From contig OZ017757.1 of the NCBI GenBank assembly GCA_963969365.1, positions 1,426,001-1,490,000 on the forward strand: a stretch of DNA of 64,000 bases, written 5' to 3'. The notes beneath the pieces were generated by a model. It worked only from the letters and a program-made list of their open reading frames with translations, did not search any database and had not been told where the DNA came from. Source of the DNA: Asterochloris sp. CNOR1. Lineage: Eukaryota; Chlorophyta; Trebouxiophyceae; Trebouxiales; Trebouxiaceae. The number at the start of each line of letters is the position of its first letter. Within the stretch, counting starts at the first letter, position 1. The position numbers and the translations under genes are program-made. Shown one piece after another: positions 55,702-64,000 of the stretch.

Positions 55702-58163
55702 TCACCTCGAGCCAGCCAGCCTTGCGCTGCCAGTCATAGCTGCAGCGTGTCGGGCCTGCAGCAGGCTGTAGGCCCTGAGGAGCAGGCGCAGCTTATGCTC
55801 CAAGGTCATGTCCCACCCTGTGGGGGCGCTGTCCAGCAGCCAGGCATCCAGATCGCTGGGGTCCCCGTGTGTGAGGGCGGCCTGGCGCTGCACCGACTGC
55901 CTGAGTGCTGCGTCTGCCTCAGCAGACGTTGCGCCTTGTGCGGCTTGATGCAGCGCGTTCTGCATGGGCTTGCTTGCTTTGTCAGGCTTGAGGGGTGCCC
56001 AGGCTTGGTAGGCACAGCGCGAGGCGCATAGCCTGCTGGTTTCTGCCGCTTGCACCTGATGCTGTCGGTGACGTGTTGCTCCGGTCTGGGAGGCCGCAAA
56101 GCGGTGCATGATCCAGCGCTGTGCCCCTACGAGGATGCCTCTGATGGTCATCTGTAGGGTGTGCTGTGCTGCTGGCTGCGGTGCACTTGTGCTGCCAGCA
56201 GCTGCTGGCCATGTAGGTGCTGCAGCACTGCTGTCCTGGCCCCGCAGCATGGGACCTGTTGCAATCTTTGCAACACACTGCAGCTGCGGCTGCGGCCACA
56301 AGAGGGCCAGCAGCAGAGGGGTGGCCAGACGCCGCAGCCTCGCTGTCCTGACACGCTTGGCGGCAACGATGCGGGCTGCCAAGGTCAGCAGGAAGGCTGC
56401 ACCTCTGCGCCGGGCTGCATGGGGGCACATCAGCCGCTCAGGGTGCGTCCTCTGTACCTGCTCATCGCTGTGGGTGCTGCAGCCATGCAGCAGGGCTGCC
56501 AGGCGCAACGCCTCAGGGGTGGGCAGGTGCAGAGGTGTGGCCAGACGCTGCAGCATCGCTGCCCTGCGACGCTTGGCAGCAACGATGCGGGCTGCTGAGG
56601 TCAACAGAAAGGCTGCACCTGTGCGCTGGGCTGCGTGGGGGCACAGCAGCCCCCCAGGGGCCGCCCTCTGCACCTGCTCAGCGCTGTGGGTGCTGCAGCC
56701 GTGCAGCAGGGCTGCCAGGCGCAGCGCCTCAGGGGTGGGCAGCCGGCGCAGGTCTGCTGCATGCTGCCGCACAGCGTCCTGCAGCAGACGTGGCGCACGA
56801 GTGTTCTGCGGTGAGCAGCATGTTCTTGTGCAGCGGGCTGACGGAGCCTGGGAAGCACTGAGGACGTTGCCTATGTGCGGCAACCTTTTCAGCAGCCTGG
56901 CACAGAGTCCCACAAGCAGGCAGCCTGCGCAAGCCCACAAAGAAGTGCTGCAGGGCTCAAGAGAGTCAACCATTGACCCCCACAAAGGAGCGTGCCTGCA
57001 GACTCGGCAGCGGCCCCACACAGAATCGCACAGGGCAACAGGACCTGCAGCCAGCCCCTTGCAGCGCAGGCGCCCCATCGCACCTCGATGAAGTGATGCC
57101 CCTGCTGGCACAGCGACAGCCCCTCATCCCTCTTCTTGAAGCCTCCAGGTGGCGCCATGTCAGTGTTGGTGTTGCAGAGGAGTGGTGGGATCTCAGGGAG
57201 TGGAAGGCCATCAGCGCCTAGGAACATCTTTGGCTGCGGCATGATGAGCTTTAGGATGCCGTTGCACACCTTGCGGCTCAGGCCTGCACATGGGAAACAG
57301 GCATGTCAGGGTCGGCAGTGCATTTGCAAAGCATCAGGATGTCTTTGCGATGGCTCCAGTTGTGATCTGTTGGCCAAAGCCTGCAGTGTGAAAGGTGCAC
57401 TTGAGGCCTGAGCATTGTTCATCTGCAGCTCACCATCTCATCCTGCAGCGCAAGGGCAGAAGGGGGCGCGAACCCAAGCCATCACGGAATGCGCAAGGCG
57501 TTCAGCACAACAACGGCAGGGGGTAGTGCAGCTGCGTGGCAGACTGCTCTGCTCGGCATGCTGATGGCGGGCACGTTGAGCATGCGCGGCTGCACGCATC
57601 ACAGCAAGCAGAGGCATCTTGCATCAGAGCTTCCCGAGCAGGCAAGGCTGCGCCCGGTCTGGCGACAGTGGCAAGGGCGCAGGGCAGCTGCTGAGCCACC
57701 AAGCATACATGACAGGCAGGCAAATGTACCTTGCAGCCAGCTTGTGGTGCGGAGCTCCTCCCCTGCCTCCTGCTCGGCCTCCTCCAGCATCCACCTGGCT
57801 CTTAGGTAGCCAGTGGCATCTGCCAGCCGGTACATGTTGGTGATGGTTACATCAATCCAGACTGAGCTCTCATCGTCACGCAGCTGGGCTTGAGGCTCGC
57901 GCAGGAATCTGTGGGCGAGGGGAACTCCTTGACAAGCAGCTGCTGTGTTGCTGCAGGACATGTAGGTGGCAGGCAGTAGGGCTTGGCTACCTGCTTGAAC
58001 CTGGTGGCTTCCACCTTTTCCTGCTCAGCCTTTTGGTAGAGTCTCTGTGGGCCAAGATGGCAGCAGCCGCTTCCGGGGCAGCATTGTACTGGTCATCTGC
58101 TACATCCATGCTGGAGCCAGAAGTGCTGCTGACAGTAATCGCAGGTTGCTCCATTGAAGCCAT
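55702..58163 (-). CDS. unknown protein with tandem 72-residue repeats
   Basis: No family is recognised. The start at 58163 gives MASMEQPAITVSSTSGSS. Exons 58163-57991, 57908-57730 and 57283-57084 join in phase and contain DESSVWIDVTITNMYRLADA, ARWMLEEAEQEAGEELRTTS, SRKVCNGILKLIMPQPKMFL and PLPEIPPLLCNTNTDMAPPG. An exon from about 56956 (HFFVGLRRLPACGTLCQAAE) and a long one from about 56788 follow. The long exon carries two tandem copies of a 72-residue unit beginning LPTPEALRLAALLHGCSTHS and containing AAFLLT.AARIVAAKR, then a basic tail with IRGILVGAQRWIMHRFAASQ. The basic ARIVAAKR-type stretches recall calmodulin-binding helices, which is only a guess. The gene stops at 55702 or splices to an exon ending at 55322. 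A long open frame on the other strand (56108-57091) is a composition shadow. Confidence 0.55.
56305..56745. repeat. 216-bp tandem coding repeat
   Basis: Two copies with start points 216 bp apart (for example 'caggggtgggcag' at about 56515 and 56731) encode the 72-residue units of the minus-strand protein. Copies differ at scattered sites. Confidence 0.75.
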
Positions 58164-58649
58164 GCTGCTGGGTGCTTTCACATTTATCAGCGGTGGCCGC
58201 TGCGTCAAGGGTCGTTGCTGATTGAGGAGACTGGAGGTGCCGTGCCGCGCCCTCTGCCGTGACTGCATATGCGCGGGGGCTAATGCCCTCTTCAACTTTA
58301 TCTCTCACTCACTTGGCTCCTTTTGGTGCACATCACGGCACCCCCGTGCGTGCGCAGCGCACTTCAGTCTGTCTGTCTTGACACTCTGCCGGACACAGTC
58401 TGGATCGCCGGCAGCCTGTTCACACACGCAGTACGTTGCACTGCAAACGCTGAAAGACGGCTCAGAGCCTCATACCTCCCAGCAGGCTGCTGCAAGTAAG
58501 GTCTTGCCCTCAGCCCTCTAGCTGCTGCTGAGTGCTCTGCAAGTGCTTGGTTGCTTAGGAGCATCTACAGGATTGCATTTTGATTGCCCACCACCCTCTT
58601 CATCTTCTGGCTCTCTCCCAGCAACCTGATTGCTGTTGCCAGAGCTCAC
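58164..58649. promoter_or_regulatory. divergent intergenic region, repeat protein / multicopper oxidase
   Basis: Start codons point apart across 486 bp; both promoters should lie here. No named site was recognised. Confidence 0.4.
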
Positions 58650-61600
58650 ATGCCATCAGAGCAGCTTGGAACAACCTGCATGCTGACTTTTGCAGTGGTG
58701 ACATGGGCGGGATGCAGCCCAGCAGTGGTGACACGGGCGGGATGCAGCCCAGCTGCAGCGCCCCTGCGGTGCCTAGCGGCAGCAGCGCTGCTGCTGCTGG
58801 CGCCACAGGCTTTTGGCCAGGAGTTCCTGCTGTCCACGCCTCAACAGATCCCAATTCTGGCACGGGAGGCTCTGCCACAGCTGCAGACACTGTCTGGCAA
58901 CATAAACATCAGCATGACAGCCACGACAGTCGAGGTCAGCCTGCATGCCACTTGCAAAGCTCTAACTTGCATATCACTCAGAATAAGCCATGGTTTGACC
59001 TGTGCGTGTGCTGACCATGTGCGGGTGCGACTCTGGTGCAGTACTGGCCTGTCTGACCACACTGCTGTGGCACCTGGGTGCCCAGCTGAGCAACAGTCTT
59101 TGGGAGATGCTTTGCAACTGTGAAGATTATGACAAACTCGCATGCATCGGAGGCTTGCTTGGTCGACCACAATGATGCAGCGTCTGTGTAAGCAGTATTC
59201 CCCCTGCCCCAGTGAGCTGCTCCATCCCTGTCTCAAGAGGTGTTGTCGGCTGCAGGGCCCCGGCGACAACACCACAAACTCAGATGACCCTTTTGTGCTT
59301 TTCACTGGCCGAATGTACAACAACGCCATTACTCCTGGAGTCATCAGAATTCAGCAAGGTGAGCATGGTGTTGAAAAGAATGGTGTGGTTGCTAAGTAGT
59401 CAGCTGACAGTCCTTTGCAAAGACAGGCAGCTTGTGTGCCACTGAGAAGTTGCTATGGGAACAAGGGCGCCCACCGAGGGGCTCCCTGGGCGGCTGTCAG
59501 CACCTGCACTCCTGCTGTCATCAAAGACAAAAAATTGCTGATGCTCTTTGCCGAAGGCAACACCTTGAGGCTTGGGCCTCCACCCTGTTTGTGCAGCCAG
59601 AACATCAGCTGATGGCTCGCATCTCTTTGCTGCAGGCACCACGATGAGACTGCGCGTGTGCAATGAGCTGGTGGGGTCAGTGCAGTCTCTGGATGGTGTG
59701 GACACTGCCTATGGCATTCTTCAGATGCCGACCACAGTGAGTGACTTTCAACTTGACCTGAAGTGCCTTGGCCTGACAGACAGAGCCATCTGTAGCTTGA
59801 ACATGGTGGGTGGCAGGTAAGCCCTTTACACCTGAGGGTGCGGACTGCGTGTACCTGGACCCCGGATATTGTGGCCTGTCAGCCGGCAAGAACCTTCAAC
59901 GCCTAGTCGGGTGACATGATGAGGCAGGAAACCAGAGGACAAATGCTTTTGCACAGGAATCAGTTGAGCCAGATGCACACCTTGCCTGACAGGCCGCATG
60001 CCATGCCCTGCAGGCTGCGAGCATCCAAGGCTGTAACAATACCAGTATCATGTGCACCCTTGCAGGTCGCACTGCAGGTGTGCCTGCCATGCCCTGCAGG
60101 CTGAGGGCACCAACGGCTTCAAGGACCCTAACATCCTGGCCAACCACCTGCACGGCTTCATGGGCAACCCAGGCACCGAGAATGTGCCCTGCGACCCCGC
60201 GCCTGCCGACGGTGTGGCCTGTTACCGCGGCGACAACATCTTTGCTGACGTCTTCCCCGGGCAGTGCACGGAGTGGCAGTATGATGTCCCCAACGAGCAC
60301 CCTCTGGGCATGCTCTGGTGAGGGTGCTGACCCTTGAGCCTGCAGGCACAGGCATGCTTGGCCCGCTCCGGCAGTGTACCCATATGCAGGGCAGGGCAGG
60401 GCGATTTGTTGCCTCTCAACCAGCCAGCGGCACACTGCGCGGGCCAGAAATGCGTGCAGCTTCTGAGCAGCCAACACCTTGCGATGAGCACTGCAGTGGC
60501 TGCATGGGCCGCAAAGAGCACTTCCAGGCCCTTTTTGGCACATCTTGCTGCCACTCTGCCCTCCCTGCAGTCTCTGCTCATGCTGATTCCTGCCCGTCCC
60601 CTGCAGGATCCATCCCCACCACCACGGCGCGGCCGCCCTGCAGACCTCCATGGCCAGCGTGCCAGTCATCATCGAGCACAACAATGCCACAGGCTTTGAC
60701 TACCTGGGCACCCCCTCCTGCGAGCCACTCAAGTCCATCCTGTACGACTCCAGCACTGAGGTCATCATGCACCTGCAGGTCAGCAGTCTGTCTGTGGCCC
60801 GCCTCTGTTTTGGCCTGCCCAGCAACTTGTAGGCCCAATGCATCACACGAGGTTTGCGTGGCTTGCACTTCCTCTACAAATGTCTGCCTGCCTGGCTGCA
60901 GTGCTGTGTAGCCTTGCTCCCCTGACCTGACCTTGCAGCCTGCATTACAGCTGTCAGTCCCTCCAAAGGGCAGCTGTGCCCAGGTCTTGCCTCATGGTCA
61001 AGGCATGCAGGACTTTGAGGTGCCTGACCGTCGGCGCCCTGAGTGCAGACGATTATGGCGGCTGTGGGCCCAGATGGGGGCAGCAATGTCTACACTCCAG
61101 ACGTCCCAGATGGCCCCACTGATGATGCAATGGTTGCCATCAGCCAGAAAATCTTTCCTGGAGACCCCTACTGCTGCAACAACCCCAGTGCTGAGAATCG
61201 TGAGCGCGGCTGCCTGTCTTTGCACCTCCTTGAGGGCCTGCTTGCAGTCAGTGCTCTTGGGTTTTGTCACATATGGCAGTGGCCCACGTAGCTGGCCAGC
61301 AGCACGTTTGCCTGTTGCCCACAGAAAAGGGGCAGCAAAAGCAGGCGAGCAGTCGCTTCCAGGCATTTGTGGGTGTCGTGCTGCTGCGGCAGGACATAGC
61401 CATGCCACTGGACCAGTGCCGGCCAGCTGCCTCACTAAATGCGCTGCCTGGCCAGCTTCTGCTGCCTGCCATGCCATACTATGGAGCATTCGCTGCCTGA
61501 CATATCAGCCGTTGCTTTGTGCAGCCGAAGAGGAGCCCCCCTCTGTGTCTCCGTTGCCATTCTACACCAGTGGAATGAATGCCCAGTTCGTGCTCATCAA

Positions 61601-64000
61601 TGGCATGTACCAGCCCCGCATCAACATGCAGGTGAGCTTGCAGCCTTATTTGCAGCAGGGCTGTTGGTGAGGTGATATTGTACAAGGCTCTAGAGCTCTG
61701 CCCAGCCCTGGCAGCTGCTGCTGCCATGGCCCCATGAGATGTTGCCTGTCCTGTGAAGCTCAGCAAGCCTGCCTCAGACACAGACCCCGACCTGCATGGC
61801 GGTCGGAGACCCCACACAGTGCTACATGCAGTGAACAGTGGCTGCTGAAGCAAAGCAGATGCAGTGCTCTGCCTGGCTGCAGGCTGACAGGCCCTCCCTT
61901 GTCAGCTTGCCCAGCCACTGCCTCACTGCTGGAGGCACTCTCACTACTCTTTGACTGCAGGCTGGCAAGGTGTACCGCTTCAAGCTGGTCCAGGCCAGCA
62001 CCATGAAGTGGATGGACCTCAGCCTGAGCATGCCTGGGTGCACCATGGGCATCTATGCGCGGGATGCAGTCTACCTGCACGACCTGCCACGCCTGACGGA
62101 CCACGTCTTCCTCGGCGCAGCCAACAGGTGCAGTCAGCTTGGGCTTGCTGTCAGGCATGTGATGGCATGGTCTGCCACGCCTGAGAGACCATGTCTCCAT
62201 GGTGCAGCCACAGCTGCTGCCTTTGGCTAAGTTGGGTGTTGAGAGCCTCGCTGCTGTCATCCCTGGACACTGCACTGACATGGTGCATGCCATTCTTCCC
62301 ATTGCGTAACAGTCCGCAGCCGGTTCTGCCTGACTACACGCACTCAGTCAGGCTGCAATGCCCTGGGACCAGACAATGCTATTTGCTTCGCTGTCAGGCT
62401 GCCACCAAACCTATCACCCTGAAGACCTTGTTGGCGCTCCAGGCATGTCAGCATCCTGAGCAAGTCTGGTGTTGTCCCCCTGCCGGCAGCCTGCACAAGC
62501 TGGTGCCCCTCACTCTGCAGGGTGGAGCTCATGATCCAGTGCGAGGCTGGCACGTATGACCTGCAAACCGGCGCAGGCCCCATGAAGCAGCAGGACAGCT
62601 GCAAGTCGACACATTGCGAGCTGATCGTCCAGGACGTGCTGGCCACACTCGATGTGGTGAGAGCCAAGTGTTGACCTGCGCCAATCTGCAAGCAGCCAAC
62701 ATCTGCAGTGACCTGATTGTTGACAGGGGTTGCACAGGCACCACCTGCATCTGCCCAGGCTGCACCATCCCCACTTACAGGAACACTTGGCATCACCCTC
62801 TGCCTCCAGGGCCAGCCAGCCTCATCTGTGGCCTCAGGCACTGCTCCTGTTGTCTGCCGCAGGCTGCTGTGCCATGTGCCACCACTCTGACCTCCGGGAT
62901 TGCTGCCTGCAGGCGCCCTCCACCTCCCAGGCTGACCCTGCCATCGAGACGATGGGCAACTGCATGCCCCAGTACCCAGCCTCGCTGCAGGAGCTCAGGC
63001 AAGCCACGACCCTGCTGCTCCACACTGATTCTTGAGCAAAGCCTTGCAGGGCATGCCTTGCACCGGTTTCTTTATTGCACCAGCCGCAGCCTAGCCACAG
63101 AACCTCAGGCAACCCATGTTCTGCCTGCTCCACCTTGCTCCTTAATCAAGGGTTGCTGCCAACCTGGGCATCCAGCATGCTTCTGCGTGAGGACTGTCCG
63201 CTTGACAGAGGCCATGCATTGCACAGCTCTGCCTGAGTACTTTCAGTATGCTGGCGGCCTGGGTTGTCACTTGTTGCAGAGGGCTGCAAGCCATGTTTTG
63301 TAACACACAGCAGGCCTTTCGCCCTCTGCCCGGCTGAAGGTTGACCCTACTGCCTGCAGGAATGGCTCTGTCGCCCTGAAGAACGTCCCCACCTCGCACT
63401 ACGGCCTCCTCAACTTCACCAACCCTGCTGACACCCCCAACTCAGCCGGCTGCGCCGTGAATGGGCTGCTGTACCAGGACTCTGCGCCAATGCAAGAAAC
63501 CATTGGTGACCTGATGGAGCTGAATCTGGAGAACATTGACCTCCACCCCTACCATCACCACACCCAGCCGTACGTCATGTGATGCCCTGGGAGCCCCATT
63601 GCCTGTGCTGACTTCTGCTATAATGTCTGTGCGCAACTGGATTGCCAACAATGCCTGTGCTGTGCTTGATAGAGCCCAACGCTGCTTGCATGGCTAGTTG
63701 CGTTTCCGCTTGTTCCATCTGGGAGGTGTTCAGGAGCACTGCTTTTGATGTGCCCTTGAAGATACGCTCCTTCCTTCCTCAGCTTGTTCCCTGTGGCTTG
63801 CTGATTGTGCCTTGCAGTTGAGCCCCCTGCATATGCACGTGCTGCAGGTACCAGATTGTGGACTTCCCCAACATGAACACAACACAAGTGGACAACGGCA
63901 CCTGGCAGGTTGGGGACTATGTGGACACCCTGCTGATGCCAGAGTTTGCATCAGAGGCCAGGGTGCGCTGGATTCCAGGCCCAGTCAACATCACAGGTGG
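58650..64000 (+). CDS. secreted multicopper oxidase (laccase-like), cut by the window edge
   Basis: Copper enzyme that oxidises phenols, metals or similar substrates while reducing O2 to water. The ATG at 58650 leads to a signal peptide (LRCLAAAALLLLAPQAFG). Copper motifs are HLHGFMG (about 60.15 kb; usual HxHG), WIHPHHHGAAALQT (about 60.62 kb; usual WxHxH) and ENIDLHPYHHHTQPYQIV (about 63.54 kb with an intron; usual HPxHxH). The final HCHxxxH motif must lie beyond 64000. Other family stretches are GTTMRLRVCNELVG, NAQFVLINGMYQPRINMQ and KVYRFKLVQASTMKWMDLSL. Clear exons: 58650-58934, 59256-59358, 59636-59736, 60100-60317, 60607-60778. Near 60.96-61.06 kb the family-like reading changes frame (VPPKGSCAQVLPHGQGMQDF, then ADDYGGCGPDGGSNVY) with no obvious intron, so a sequence error, a small indel or an unusual splice is present. 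The donor at 62999 is GC. Confidence 0.88.
58694..58753 (+). repeat. 30-bp in-frame tandem duplication in the multicopper oxidase leader
   Basis: Two copies of 'agtggtgacaygggcgggatgcagcccagc' encode VVTWAGCSPA and VVTRAGCSPA just before the hydrophobic core of the signal peptide. Translation may really begin at a later Met or the leader may be extended. Confidence 0.75.
62999..63360 (+). other. GC-AG intron in the multicopper oxidase gene
   Basis: The exon ends ...CAGGAGCTCAG followed by GCAAGC; the next exon begins GAATGGCTCTGTCGCC after ...CTGCCTGCAG. The joint gives LQELRNGSVALKNVP. Confidence 0.65.

Noticed and set aside
56108-57091. Long plus-strand open frame (327 codons)
   Set aside because: It lies opposite the minus-strand repeat exon, has a Cys/Arg/Ala-biased product with no family resemblance, and the minus strand gives phase-consistent exons.

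Overview
The window looks like nuclear DNA of a green alga (Chlorophyta, possibly a trebouxiophyte). The base composition is moderately GC-rich. Genes are split by many short introns whose 3' ends read (t/c)tgcag, several proteins are rich in Pro/Ser/Thr like algal wall proteins, and one protein has a plastid-type leader. The species assignment is inference; no marker gene is present. Most exon chains below were joined by eye from GT-AG (or GC-AG) borders with matching codon phase, so coordinates are CDS spans including introns.

Bases 1-9019 are a nest of LTR retrotransposons. A gag-only element (A, 478-9019) is split by a Ty3/gypsy chromovirus (B, 1126-8057), and B is split in its gag by a reversed, very young gag-only copy (A', 1741-3847) with identical LTRs and a 5-bp target duplication. 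Two older fragments lie at 199-345 and 361-477. About 1 kb after the nest has no recognisable gene.

Bases 10073-64000 hold eleven recognisable host genes, almost strictly alternating in strand: an LRR receptor with tandem class III nucleotide cyclase domains (-); N-acetylglucosaminyltransferase I (+); a long-chain alcohol oxidase (-); a secretory glycosyltransferase-like protein (+); the OST48/DDOST subunit of oligosaccharyltransferase (-); a plastid PDZ-like protein (+); a peroxiredoxin-5-like protein (-); a very large secreted CAP-domain, proline-rich, Cys-module protein (+); an intronless DNase II (+); an unknown repeat protein (-); and a multicopper oxidase running off the right edge (+).

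Many products are secretory or surface proteins. OST48 transfers N-glycans in the ER, GnT I trims and extends them in the Golgi, and the CAP/proline-rich protein, DNase II and multicopper oxidase are likely clients or exported enzymes. No rRNA, tRNA or CRISPR was seen. The points most worth following are the division of catalytic residues between the two cyclase halves, the Cys-rich C-terminal extension of GnT I, the intronless DNase II, and the repeated use of GC-AG introns.
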